From an uncultured Treponema sp. (GTDB lineage Bacteria; Spirochaetota; Spirochaetia; Treponematales; Treponemataceae): 11,563 nucleotides of DNA. Below the pieces are notes generated by a model that saw only the letters and a program-made list of their open reading frames with translations, made no database searches and was not told the DNA's origin. Position numbers and translations under genes: made by a program. Shown piece by piece: positions 1 to 7,514 of the stretch (its first letter is position 1; each line of letters begins with the position of its first letter). Location: contig CALDIB010000024.1 in NCBI GenBank assembly GCA_937902125.1, positions 1 through 11,563 of the forward strand, given 5' to 3'.

Positions 1-654
1 AAATTCGGCTTTGAAAGCGGACAGGGGCAGGAAGTGGTTGAGGGAGTGACGATGTTCATCGCGGTGGCCGTCTTGTTCTACACATCAAACTGGATGCTCT
101 CAAAATCATCGTCCGCCGTATGGGCGAATTACATCAAGGGAAAGGTTCAGACTTCTGTTGACAAAAACAGCATGTTCAGCCTTGCCTTCACTTGTTTTCT
201 CGCGGTGTTCCGCGAGGGAGCGGAAGTGATTCTGTTTTATCAGGCAATGTTCGCTGGCTCGAAAGGAAGGGCAGGAACTGTTTCCGCCGTGATTTTGGGA
301 ATTGCGCTGTCAATCGTTCTCTTGGTGTTTGTTTACAAGGCGATTATTCTTACAGGAAAAAAACTCCCCCTCAAGCCGTTCTTCCTCGCCACTTCAATTT
401 TAATGTTCGTGATGGTGATTTCTTTTGTGGGAGGAGGAATAAGCGAATTTGTTGACGCCGGCTGGATTACTCCTAGGGTGATAAGCGGCGCGCCCACAAT
501 TTCCCTGCTTGGCGTTTATCCGTATGCCGAGACTTTGATCGCTCAAGGAATTGCGTTGGCTGTAGTTGTCTTGAGCCTTGTGATTGGAACGATTGTCAAC
601 AATAGAAAGGCAAAGAAGGCTTTGGCGGAACAAGATGCCATGGCTTCTGAATAA
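1..654 (+). CDS. FTR1-family iron permease, 3' part (5' end outside window)
   Basis: The first base is already inside an open frame, so the N-terminus lies upstream of the window; the in-frame GTG at 34 is not a real start. The 217 visible residues contain a conserved FTR1 segment (E-x-x-EG-V-T-M, then a membrane helix with W) and one R-E-G-A-E motif at window codons 71-75. REGxE motifs are the iron-coordinating signature of FTR1/EfeU permeases; the first copy of the pair must be upstream. Several hydrophobic helices follow, ending in a charged Lys/Ala/Glu tail. The family moves Fe(III), or Fe(II) coupled to oxidation, across the cytoplasmic membrane. The next gene, a P19/Tp34 lipoprotein 33 bp downstream, is the classical partner, which makes this the P19-type rather than the EfeUOB-type system. 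Total length cannot be judged here; relatives in P19 loci often carry a large extracytoplasmic N-terminal domain. Confidence 0.9.
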   Translation, partial: KFGFESGQGQEVVEGVTMFIAVAVLFYTSNWMLSKSSSAVWANYIKGKVQTSVDKNSMFSLAFTCFLAVFREGAEVILFYQAMFAGSKGRAGTVSAVILGIALSIVLLVFVYKAIILTGKKLPLKPFFLATSILMFVMVISFVGGGISEFVDAGWITPRVISGAPTISLLGVYPYAETLIAQGIALAVVVLSLVIGTIVNNRKAKKALAEQDAMASE

Positions 655-672
655 ATCATTATACATACACAA

Positions 673-678
673 AAGGAG
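673..678 (+). promoter_or_regulatory. Ribosome binding site of the P19/Tp34 gene
   Basis: AAGGAG lies 9 bases before the ATG at 688. It fixes the start, and the 33-bp gap after the FTR1 stop leaves little room for a separate promoter, so the two genes are probably co-transcribed. Confidence 0.7.
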
Positions 679-687
679 TGTTATAGT

Positions 688-1323
688 ATGAAAAAGACAA
701 TGTCTTTTGTTTTGGCGGGAGCTTGTTTTGCTTTCGCTCTTGTTGGTTGCTCAAAGAGCAATAATTCCCAAACTGCCTCATCTTCAGCCGCGGCGGAAGT
801 GGTGGAAGAGGACGAAGGCGGATTCGTTGAGCATGACATCGGCGACGAACAGAAGGCGGGTTTCCTCGCCGTAAACGGCGTCTACTTTCAGGCCGTTGAC
901 ATGAAGTCCGGCGAAGGAAACGTTCAGAACGGAGCCGACTTTACAATGCACATTGAGGCTGACATCGCCGCCATGGACAACAACCTTGGCTTTGTCGTTG
1001 ACCAGTTTGTTCCCGGACTTACTGTCGAGTATCAGATTGTGGATCAGTCTAGCGGCTCAATCGCAACGGAAGGAACTTTCATGCAGATGAACGCTTCCGA
1101 CGGCCCTCACTACGGAGCCAACATCAATCTTAACAAGGCCGGTACATATACCGCCCGCTTTATCATCCACAGCCCCGCGGAGAACAACTACTACATCCAT
1201 ACGGACGAAGACACTCGCCCTGGCGAGACTCTTCAGGACTATTGGAAGAACGACAAGCCTCTCACGGTTGAATTCAAGGACTGGGTGTTTGACGGAAAGA
1301 AAGTTCAGCCGGAATACAACTAA
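688..1323 (+). CDS. P19/Tp34-family periplasmic iron-transport lipoprotein
   Basis: This 211-residue protein begins with a short basic N-terminus, a hydrophobic stretch and the lipobox L-V-G-C (Cys21), so it should be lipid-anchored outside the cytoplasmic membrane. A low-complexity Ser/Ala/Glu linker follows, then the P19/Tp34/FetP beta-sandwich domain. Recognisable metal-site signatures are M-H-I-E at 87-90 and M-Q-M-N-A-S-D-G-P-H-Y-G at 132-143. From recalled P19 site spacing, His88, Glu90, Met134 and His141 are the likely copper/iron ligands, with His171 (or His161) as a further His. Family members (C. jejuni P19, E. coli FetP, T. pallidum Tp34) are dimers that bind Cu and a second metal and act with an FTR1-type permease. 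FTR1 lies directly upstream, matching this. Two hairpins directly downstream could end or attenuate the transcript after this gene. Confidence 0.92.
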   Translation: MKKTMSFVLAGACFAFALVGCSKSNNSQTASSSAAAEVVEEDEGGFVEHDIGDEQKAGFLAVNGVYFQAVDMKSGEGNVQNGADFTMHIEADIAAMDNNLGFVVDQFVPGLTVEYQIVDQSSGSIATEGTFMQMNASDGPHYGANINLNKAGTYTARFIIHSPAENNYYIHTDEDTRPGETLQDYWKNDKPLTVEFKDWVFDGKKVQPEYN

Positions 1324-1367
1324 CGGTTGACAGGCCGGGATTTCCTCCAGTATCCGGCTTTGCATAA

Positions 1368-1405
1368 AGGGAACCTCTAAAAACTGAAGTTTTTAGAGGC
1401 TCCCT
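1368..1405 (+). repeat. Long near-perfect hairpin after the P19 gene (possible terminator or dispersed palindrome)
   Basis: A 5-bp stem (1368-1372 with 1401-1405), one A/C mismatch, then an 11-bp stem (1374-1384 with 1389-1399) closes on the 4-base loop TGAA. The T-run at 1413-1418 begins 8 bases after the stem and A-rich bases intervene, so it is a poor fit to a canonical intrinsic terminator. The long, nearly symmetrical arms would also fit a dispersed palindromic repeat or the remnant of a small mobile element. Which one applies cannot be decided from one copy. Confidence 0.6.
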
Positions 1406-1418
1406 AAAATAATTTTTT

Positions 1419-1465
1419 GCCGCAGCCTTGTCCTTTGGCGGGGCTGTGGCCTTTGTTTTTTTTTT
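1419..1465 (+). terminator. Intrinsic terminator between P19 and DUF2318 genes
   Basis: GCCGCAGCC (1419-1427) pairs with GGCTGTGGC (1442-1450), giving a 9-bp GC-rich stem with one G-T pair and a 14-base loop. Ten consecutive T residues follow at 1456-1465. This has the form of a rho-independent terminator. It ends only 13 bases before the next ATG, so it may separate FTR1-P19 expression from the DUF2318/ABC operon, or act as an attenuator allowing partial read-through. Confidence 0.65.
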
Positions 1466-1478
1466 ATAAGTCTTTGTT

Positions 1479-2756
1479 ATGGCAAAAAATTTATACGAAG
1501 TTGTACAGAATCTGCTCATTCCTTTTTTAATGCTGGCGATGGTAAGTTCGATAAATTGCAGTTTTTCAAACAAGCGCGTCAAAACATGGCATTGGAATTC
1601 CGTAGTTATTGTTTTTGTTCTGACGGTTCTGCTTTCAGTTCTTCGCCAGTGGCGCTTTATCAAATACAACCAAATCAACAATGTCTATCTATTATGCGCC
1701 GCTTTTTTCACAGGCTTGGCCTACATCGTTTTTGTTTGGCTTTATTCTTGCAAGAGGGGCGAAGGCAAAGAAAAGCCTGGAACAAAACTGGTCTTTGAAA
1801 TTGTCATGGAGGTCATGGGCCTTGTCTATGTGACTTGCCTTATGCTTTATAAAGTTCCCGTAGTAATTTTCCTTCCGCTCCAGTTTCTTGGAATCGGAGA
1901 GAGCGTTTTTACGACAATGTATCTTTTAAAAACTGCGGGTTTTATATGCGGCTGGCTTGTATGCGCCCTTTTTTGCGCGGCGTTTTACAAGCTTATGAAA
2001 GCGCATTCTGAAAAAAGTCGGGCGGCGGCTATTTCTGTTTTTTATCTTTTGAGCGCCTTCATCTATTTTGTGGCGGTCGTCGGAATCATAAATTCCTACT
2101 ACAGAAAAAGATTCAAACTTCCGGCAGGACTTAGGAAGGCGATTCCAAGACTTATCTCGGCGGAGAATGTCGTTCTGCTTGTGACAATCGCGCTGTTGGC
2201 AATTATCGCGCTTGTCTTTATCGCGCGGCATATAAAACTTCACGGAGAATATGAAAATCCAGCCGAAAAGAGGCTTTTGCTCCGCCACGAGCGGGACTGC
2301 CGCCGACTGGGAGCCTTTGTCCTCGCGCTTTCGGTTTTCGCCATGGTTGACATGACCGCAATAAAAAAGCGCTCCGCAAAGCTTGTGGAGCTTTCTCCCA
2401 GCGAGGATTTTCAAATTGAAGGAAAGCGGATTTTCATTCCACTGGAGCAGGTGAGCGACGGCCACTTGCACAGGTTTTCCTGGGACAACGGCCGTGGAAA
2501 GACAGTCCGCTTCATCATCGTTCAAAAAAAAGGAACGAATTTTGGAATAGGCTTTGACGCCTGCGAGGTCTGCGGAAACGTGGGCTATTACGAGCGCAAG
2601 AACGATGTTGTGTGCAACCGCTGCGACGTGGTGATGAACCGCAACACAATAGGTCTGAAGGGCGGCTGCAATCCGATTCCTTTGCGATCTTCCATCGAGG
2701 ACGGCGGAATTGTGGTGGACACAGACGACTTGAACAGGGAAAGCGGACGCTTTTAA
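1479..2756 (+). CDS. DUF2318 membrane protein with C-terminal Cys cluster (P19-locus component)
   Basis: A 425-residue protein. The N-terminal two thirds is a series of hydrophobic helices with basic loops; a last helix lies near residues 275-292. A soluble C-terminal domain follows, with C362-x-x-C365, C379-x-x-C382 and G-G-C397-N-P-I-P. This spacing and the GGCNPIP ending are characteristic of DUF2318, often annotated as a predicted Fe-S membrane protein. The five Cys probably bind metal or a cofactor, most likely on the outer face of the membrane. A homologue sits between p19 and the FtsX permeases in the Campylobacter P19 locus, as here. Its biochemical role is unknown; handling or reduction of iron delivered by P19 is an inference. 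The ATG at 1479 has no Shine-Dalgarno sequence. The preceding T-run ends in a TATAAG that could be a -10 element, which would make the message nearly leaderless. A later in-frame start would remove part of the first helix. Confidence 0.88.
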   Translation: MAKNLYEVVQNLLIPFLMLAMVSSINCSFSNKRVKTWHWNSVVIVFVLTVLLSVLRQWRFIKYNQINNVYLLCAAFFTGLAYIVFVWLYSCKRGEGKEKPGTKLVFEIVMEVMGLVYVTCLMLYKVPVVIFLPLQFLGIGESVFTTMYLLKTAGFICGWLVCALFCAAFYKLMKAHSEKSRAAAISVFYLLSAFIYFVAVVGIINSYYRKRFKLPAGLRKAIPRLISAENVVLLVTIALLAIIALVFIARHIKLHGEYENPAEKRLLLRHERDCRRLGAFVLALSVFAMVDMTAIKKRSAKLVELSPSEDFQIEGKRIFIPLEQVSDGHLHRFSWDNGRGKTVRFIIVQKKGTNFGIGFDACEVCGNVGYYERKNDVVCNRCDVVMNRNTIGLKGGCNPIPLRSSIEDGGIVVDTDDLNRESGRF

Positions 2757-2768
2757 GGGGGCAGGAAG

Positions 2769-4067
2769 ATGTTTTTTAGAATGGTCATTCAAGCTCTCGT
2801 CCGCCAGTGGAAAAAGATGGGGATGATTGCCTTTACAATCGCTCTTGGAGCGTCCCTTGCCACCGCTATGCTGAACGTGATGTTCGACGTGGGCGACAAG
2901 GTTAACCAAGAGCTTAAGACTTACGGAGCGAACATTCGCGTTGTGCCTGAGACCGCGTCCATTTTAAGCGATGTTTACGGAATGGAGGACTCCCACGCCC
3001 AGTATTTGCGTGAGGACGAGCTGGGAAAAATTAAGACGATTTTTTGGTCTTTCAACATCGTTGATTTCGCCCCGTATTTGGAGGAAAAAGCCCTTCTTTC
3101 TGTAAAAAGCGGCGGCGATGCGGAGAATGTGAGCGTGGCGGGAACATGGTTTTCCCACCATATGGATCTTCCCACAGGCGAGACTCTTGACACCGGAATG
3201 AAGGCCATGAAGACTTGGTGGACGCTGGACGGCGGCTGGATTAATGACGATGATTTGGACGGAGCCTTGGTGGGGAGCGGCCTCGCTAAAAAAATGGGAA
3301 TCAAAAAGGGAGACAAAATTTCTTTAATGGCGGACGGCTCCGCCTCGGCGGCCGCGGCGGATTTTACCGTAAAAGGAATCTTTGACGCCGGCGGAAACGA
3401 AGATGATTTCATTTACATAAATCTTTCTTCCGCGCAGGATTTGTTTTCAAAGCAAGGGCTCATTTCTTCCATCGACATGAGCGCTCTCACAACGCCCGAC
3501 AACGAGCTTGCGCGCCGCGCCGCGCAGGACCCTCAAAGCCTTAACATGGTTGACTGGGACACATGGTATTGTACGGCCTATGTAAGCTCAATTTGCTATC
3601 AGATTCAAGAAGTGATTTCCAATTCCACCGCCAAGGCCGTGCGCCAAGTTGCGGAAAGCGAAGGCGCGATTTTGAACAAGACGCAACTTTTGATGCTCCT
3701 TATAACAATTTTGAGCATGGTTGGCTCCGCGCTTGGAATTTCAAACCTTGTGACTGCCAGCGTGATGGAACGCTCGCAGGAAATCGGATTGATGAAGGCT
3801 GTGGGCGCGCGCAACGGCTCTGTGATGGCGCTTGTCCTTACGGAGATTTTGATAACGGCTGTCATAGGCGCCGCCGGCGGGTATTTTGCAGGGCTTGCCT
3901 TCGCGCAGGTTATAGGACAGTCTGTTTTTGAGTCGAGCATAAACATAAAGTTGACAGTAATTCCTGTTGTGGCGATTTTGATTTTTATAGTAACAATGGC
4001 CGGGTCGATTCCTTCAATCAGAATGCTCTTAAATTTGGAGCCGGCGGAAGTTCTCCACGGAAGGTAG
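2769..4067 (+). CDS. MacB/FtsX-type ABC transporter permease (P19 locus, first of pair)
   Basis: A 432-residue protein with the MacB/LolC/FtsX layout: one N-terminal helix (about residues 17-38), a large extracytoplasmic domain (about 45-300), and three C-terminal helices (about 307-332, 354-378, 394-418). After the second helix comes a coupling segment, V-M-E-R-S-Q-E-I-G-L-M-K-A-V-G-A, typical of FtsX-family permeases and expected to contact the ABC ATPase. The extracytoplasmic domain begins with Y-G-A-N-I-R-V-V-P-E, a pattern shared by the next gene. The start lies 12 bp after the DUF2318 stop, with AGGGGG at 2756-2761. Such permeases usually transmit ATP-driven movement to periplasmic partners rather than form a channel, so a mechanical role in P19-dependent iron delivery is plausible but unproven. 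It probably forms a heterodimer with the product of the following gene, as Cj1661/Cj1662 are thought to do. Confidence 0.9.
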   Translation: MFFRMVIQALVRQWKKMGMIAFTIALGASLATAMLNVMFDVGDKVNQELKTYGANIRVVPETASILSDVYGMEDSHAQYLREDELGKIKTIFWSFNIVDFAPYLEEKALLSVKSGGDAENVSVAGTWFSHHMDLPTGETLDTGMKAMKTWWTLDGGWINDDDLDGALVGSGLAKKMGIKKGDKISLMADGSASAAAADFTVKGIFDAGGNEDDFIYINLSSAQDLFSKQGLISSIDMSALTTPDNELARRAAQDPQSLNMVDWDTWYCTAYVSSICYQIQEVISNSTAKAVRQVAESEGAILNKTQLLMLLITILSMVGSALGISNLVTASVMERSQEIGLMKAVGARNGSVMALVLTEILITAVIGAAGGYFAGLAFAQVIGQSVFESSINIKLTVIPVVAILIFIVTMAGSIPSIRMLLNLEPAEVLHGR

Positions 4068-4073
4068 GGGTTT

Positions 4074-5207
4074 ATGACAAGAAGACAGTTTTACTTAAAA
4101 ATGATATCAAGCTCCATAATGCGCCGCCGCTCCAGAATGCTCATCGCGCTTTTTGCGGTCGCTATTGGCGCCACAATCTTAAGCGGCCTTGTCACGATTT
4201 ATTATGACGTTCCAAGGCAAATGGGGCAGGAATTCCGCTCTTACGGAGCGAACCTAATGCTTTCGTCAAAAAACGCGGAAAACATCTCTAAAAAAAGTCT
4301 TGAACAGGCTGTCTCCCTCATTCCGAAAAATCAGCTTGTGGGAGCCGCCGCCTACCGCTACGAAACCGTGCGGCTGAACAGGCTTCCTTTTACCGCGGGC
4401 GGCGTTGATTTTGATTCCGTTAAAAAAACTCGTCCTTATTGGGGCGTAAACGGTGACTATCCTGTTGAAGATGACGAAGTTCTTTTAGGACAAACTGTAA
4501 GCCAAACTCTGGCGGCGAAAGTTGGCGGCGAGATTGAGCTTGTTGGCGTTGACGTTTTTGGAAATGAGTTTAAAAAGAAATTTCTTGTGAGCGGAATTCT
4601 TCAAACCGGCGGAAGAGAGGAGGAGCGAGTTTATATGAACATAGGCGCCCTTGAGTCGCTGATGCAGGACGACGGCGTTTTTGACGTCGCCGAATGTTCC
4701 ATAAGCGCGAGCGCGGATGAACTGGAGGAGATAGCCTCAAAAATAGAATATGGCGTGGAAGAAATTCGGAGCCGCCTTGTAAAGCGGGTTACAAAAAGCG
4801 AAGGGGCCGTTCTTAAAAAACTTCAGGCCCTTGTATGGATTGTGACTCTTGTTGTCCTCGCTCTTACAATGGTTTGCGTCGCCACAACAATGATGGCGGT
4901 TGTCGCGGAACGCAGAAAGGAAATCGGATTGAAAAAATCCCTTGGAGCCAAGAACCGCAGCATTGTCCTGGACTTTCTTGGCGAAGGAATCGCGCTTGGA
5001 GGAATGGGGGGCTTTTTGGGAATTGTCCTTGGATTTGCATTCGCGCAGGCTGTGAGCGTCAATGTTTTTGGCCGCTCAATTTCTTTCCAGCCGCTTTTGA
5101 TTCCGCTGACAATTTTTGTTTCTGTCGCAATCACGGCGTTGGCTTGTTTGCTTCCCATAAAGAGCGCGACAGATGTTGACCCTGCGTTGGTTTTAAAAGG
5201 CGAATGA
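4074..5207 (+). CDS. MacB/FtsX-type ABC transporter permease (P19 locus, second of pair)
   Basis: A 377-residue protein with the same layout as its upstream neighbour: a first helix at about residues 19-42, a periplasmic domain, and helices at about 254-278, 300-322 and 338-360. It shares the post-TM1 motif Y-G-A-N-L, the pre-TM2 motif S-E-G-A-V-L and the coupling motif E-R-R-K-E-I-G-L-K-K-S-L-G-A. Its periplasmic domain is about 50 residues shorter. The pair looks like a diverged tandem duplication that forms the two halves of one transporter. Only 6 bp separate it from the preceding stop, and TAGGGG overlapping that stop serves as ribosome binding site, suggesting translational coupling. 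The cognate ATPase follows after 21 bp. The substrate or partner is unknown; the context points to the P19 lipoprotein and DUF2318 protein. Confidence 0.9.
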   Translation: MTRRQFYLKMISSSIMRRRSRMLIALFAVAIGATILSGLVTIYYDVPRQMGQEFRSYGANLMLSSKNAENISKKSLEQAVSLIPKNQLVGAAAYRYETVRLNRLPFTAGGVDFDSVKKTRPYWGVNGDYPVEDDEVLLGQTVSQTLAAKVGGEIELVGVDVFGNEFKKKFLVSGILQTGGREEERVYMNIGALESLMQDDGVFDVAECSISASADELEEIASKIEYGVEEIRSRLVKRVTKSEGAVLKKLQALVWIVTLVVLALTMVCVATTMMAVVAERRKEIGLKKSLGAKNRSIVLDFLGEGIALGGMGGFLGIVLGFAFAQAVSVNVFGRSISFQPLLIPLTIFVSVAITALACLLPIKSATDVDPALVLKGE

Positions 5208-5228
5208 AAAATATTCTGGAGGAATAAA

Positions 5229-5900
5229 ATGGCGTTGCTTGAAATAAAAGACATTTCTAAAATATATTCAGGCGGAACGGTCAAGGCTTTGCAAAATGTG
5301 AGCCTTGACGTGGAAAAAGGCGAGTGGGTGGCCATAATGGGGCCTTCCGGCAGCGGAAAGTCAACCATGATGAACATCATCGGCTGCATGGACAAGCCCA
5401 CAAGCGGAAAGGTTGTTTTGGACGGAGTTGACATTACAAACGAAAGCGCGCGCAGTCTCACCACAATCCGCCGCAATAAAATAGGGCTTGTGTTCCAACA
5501 GTTCCATCTTGTAAATTATCTTACGGCTGTGGAAAACGTTATGATGGCCCAGTATTATCACAGCCTGCCCGATGAAAAGGAGTCCATGGAGGCTTTGGAG
5601 CGCGTAGGACTCGCCGAGCGCGCGAAACATCTTCCAAGCCAATTAAGCGGCGGAGAGCAGCAAAGAGTTTGCATCGCGCGGGCGCTAATAAACTATCCCC
5701 AGCTTATTTTGGCGGACGAGCCGACCGGAAACCTTGACGAGGCAAACCAAAGCATGGTGATAGAAATCTTTAAAAAGCTTCACCAAGAGGGAAGGACAAT
5801 CGTCGTCGTCACCCATGACCCCGAGGTTGCGGAAGTGGCGGAAAGGACTGTGGTTCTTGAGCACGGAAGGGTTTCCCGCGAAATAAAAAATTCAAACTGA
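5229..5900 (+). CDS. ABC transporter ATP-binding protein (MacB/LolD class, P19 locus)
   Basis: A 223-residue cytoplasmic ATPase with a complete motif set: Walker A G-P-S-G-S-G-K-S-T at 38-46, Q-loop Gln90 in V-F-Q-Q-F-H-L, signature L-S-G-G-E-Q-Q-R from 139, Walker B L-I-L-A-D-E-P from 159, D-loop T-G-N-L-D and switch His196. Length and motif details fit the MacB/LolD/FtsE class, whose members pair with FtsX-type permeases. It should energise the two permeases just upstream. GGAGG at 5218-5222, 6 bases before the ATG, is a strong ribosome binding site. It corresponds in position to Cj1663 of the Campylobacter P19 locus. Confidence 0.95.
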   Translation: MALLEIKDISKIYSGGTVKALQNVSLDVEKGEWVAIMGPSGSGKSTMMNIIGCMDKPTSGKVVLDGVDITNESARSLTTIRRNKIGLVFQQFHLVNYLTAVENVMMAQYYHSLPDEKESMEALERVGLAERAKHLPSQLSGGEQQRVCIARALINYPQLILADEPTGNLDEANQSMVIEIFKKLHQEGRTIVVVTHDPEVAEVAERTVVLEHGRVSREIKNSN

Positions 5901-5919
5901 AAAAAAGTGAGGTTATGAC

Positions 5920-6315
5920 ATGAAGAAAATTGGGTTTGTTGACATCGCGCTTGCGTTTTTGTCTTTGTTTCTTTGTTTGGGAGCGGCGTTCCTCTTTCAT
6001 CCTTGCGGACCTAAAGCGGACGGCTCATGGATGCTCTGCCATTGGGCGGGAAACATGATTGTCGCCTTGGGCGCGGCTTTTTCCGCGGCGTCGCTGGCGC
6101 GGTTTTTTCTTCCTAAAGACATAAGGACTGGGCTTTCAATCGCCTTCATCCCATTTTCAATTGTGACGATTCTTGTTCCAGGCGTTTTGGTCAGAATGTG
6201 CGCGATGAAAGACATGCGTTGCTGGAGCGCGACCCGCCCCGCCGCGCTGATTATTGCCATTGCGATTTTCGCCCTTTCTGTCGTTGACATAATTTTTTCC
6301 GCCATAAAGAAATGA
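5920..6315 (+). CDS. DUF4418 family small membrane protein with paired Cys motifs
   Basis: A 131-residue protein with about four hydrophobic helices. Two short Cys segments fall between helices: C29-G-P-(x)6-M38-L-C40-H41-W42, and C94-A-M96-K-D-M99-R-C101-W102. The C-x-n-M-x-C-H-W pattern followed by a second Cys/Met loop fits DUF4418 as I remember it. The function of that family is not established. If both loops lie on the same outer face, the four Cys plus Met and His could form a metal site or disulphides. GTGAGG at 5907-5912 precedes the ATG at 5920 by 7 bases. Its TGA overlaps the ATG of the next permease (ATGA), so the two are translationally coupled and probably work together. In Campylobacter the equivalent position after the ATPase carries thioredoxin-like genes; here this Cys-rich protein occupies it. 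Confidence 0.75.
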   Translation: MKKIGFVDIALAFLSLFLCLGAAFLFHPCGPKADGSWMLCHWAGNMIVALGAAFSAASLARFFLPKDIRTGLSIAFIPFSIVTILVPGVLVRMCAMKDMRCWSATRPAALIIAIAIFALSVVDIIFSAIKK

Positions 6316-7514
6316 AATTCTCCTCCCTTCCTTTTTTAAATGTCGTGGGAAAGAAGGGCAGAAGCTCGTCTCTCTTTGTTTTTTCTGTCTTGCTTTCATT
6401 TTCACTTTTCGGCGGAGCTTTGATGCTGTCCAGCTTGCGGAACGGACTTAAAAGCCTTGAGCGCCGTCTTGGCGCGGACATAATTGTAGTTCCGTATGAG
6501 GCCAGGACAAAAGTTTCCGCCGACACGATTCTTGCCCAGGGCAACAGGACTTTTTTTTACATGCCCAAATCTGCCCTGGACAAGGTTTTGGCGGTGGAAG
6601 GCGTCGAAAAAGTTTCTCCTCAAGTTTACATGTGTACGATGAACGCCGGTTGCTGCTCCATTTCGCTTCAACTTGTGGGCTTTGATCCTCGGACCGACTT
6701 TACAATTCAGCCTTGGGTCCGACAGACTTTTTCAGGAACGCTTCAAACCGGCGAGATTCTAATCGGAAGCAAGGTCAATCTCTCGGCAAGCGGAAAGCTA
6801 AAATTTTTTGACCAACTTTGGACAATCGCCGCCCAACTGGACGAAACCGGAACAGGCCTTGACAACGCGGTTTTTGCCAATATGGAAACCATCGCGCTGA
6901 TGGCGAAAGCCGCGGAAAAAATAGGCTGGCCGTTAGCTGACAGAAAATATTCAGACAAGATGATTTCCACAATCATGGTGAAGGCGAAGGACGGCTATGA
7001 CATAGACGATGTCGCAAGTTTGATTCAGCGAAAGGTTCGAAAGACTCAGGCGGTAAAGGCGAAAAGCATGACAAGCGCAATTGCGGACAGCCTTGCAAGC
7101 TTTTCAAAGATAATAGCGGTTCTTTCCGTTGTGATTTGGCTTTTGTGCCTAGTGATGCTGATTGTCGTTTCGACTCTTATAACTGGAGAAAGAAAAAAAG
7201 AATTCGCCGTTTTTCGCGTCATGGGAGCGAGCGAGAAAAAACTTTCCAGGCTTGTCATGGCGGAATCCTTGCTTTTGAATGCGGCTGGCGGCGTTTGCGG
7301 AACGGCCCTTGCCTCGCTATGCATATTTCCCTTCCATTCGCTAATAAAAAATGCGATTGGACTTCCTTTTTTGCTTCCAAAAGCCGCCGTTATGACAGCG
7401 CTCGCTCTTTTGTCGCTTGCGGCTTCAGTTTTCTTTGGATGCATGGCGTCAAGCTTTTCCGCAAGGTCAATTTCCAAGGTTGACGCAGGAGCTGTTATAA
7501 GGGACGGAAACTAA
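6312..7514 (+). CDS. FtsX-type ABC transporter permease with Cys-Cys motif (second ABC module)
   Basis: A 400-residue permease with one N-terminal helix (about 18-39), an extracytoplasmic domain and three C-terminal helices (about 264-291, 318-340, 358-382). The coupling segment I-T-G-E-R-K-K-E-F-A-V-F-R-V-M-G-A follows the second helix, as in FtsX permeases. The extracytoplasmic domain carries C108 and the vicinal pair C114-C115-S, then G-F-D-P-R-T-D-F-T-I-Q-P-W-V. I associate this block with a distinct FtsX subfamily, different from the two permeases upstream, where I see no such Cys pair. The start ATG overlaps the DUF4418 stop by 4 bp. As the only permease of this module it would act as a homodimer with the ATPase that follows. 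Substrate is unknown; exposed thiols in both this protein and DUF4418 suggest metal or redox handling. Confidence 0.87.
   Translation: MKFSSLPFLNVVGKKGRSSSLFVFSVLLSFSLFGGALMLSSLRNGLKSLERRLGADIIVVPYEARTKVSADTILAQGNRTFFYMPKSALDKVLAVEGVEKVSPQVYMCTMNAGCCSISLQLVGFDPRTDFTIQPWVRQTFSGTLQTGEILIGSKVNLSASGKLKFFDQLWTIAAQLDETGTGLDNAVFANMETIALMAKAAEKIGWPLADRKYSDKMISTIMVKAKDGYDIDDVASLIQRKVRKTQAVKAKSMTSAIADSLASFSKIIAVLSVVIWLLCLVMLIVVSTLITGERKKEFAVFRVMGASEKKLSRLVMAESLLLNAAGGVCGTALASLCIFPFHSLIKNAIGLPFLLPKAAVMTALALLSLAASVFFGCMASSFSARSISKVDAGAVIRDGN

Noticed and set aside
34..36. GTG as the start of the FTR1 gene
   Set aside because: The frame is open to the first base and the residues before it (…E-x-x-EG) are part of a conserved FTR1 segment, so the gene begins outside the window.
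1926..2909. Long open frame on the minus strand opposite the DUF2318 gene (327 codons)
   Set aside because: It has no recognisable domain, is rich in His/Lys/Arg in an unpatterned way, overlaps a well-supported gene and crosses into the next one. It is a frame shadow.
4823..5476. Open frame on the minus strand opposite the second permease and the ATPase (217 codons)
   Set aside because: It straddles two genes with clear family motifs and shows no domain of its own.
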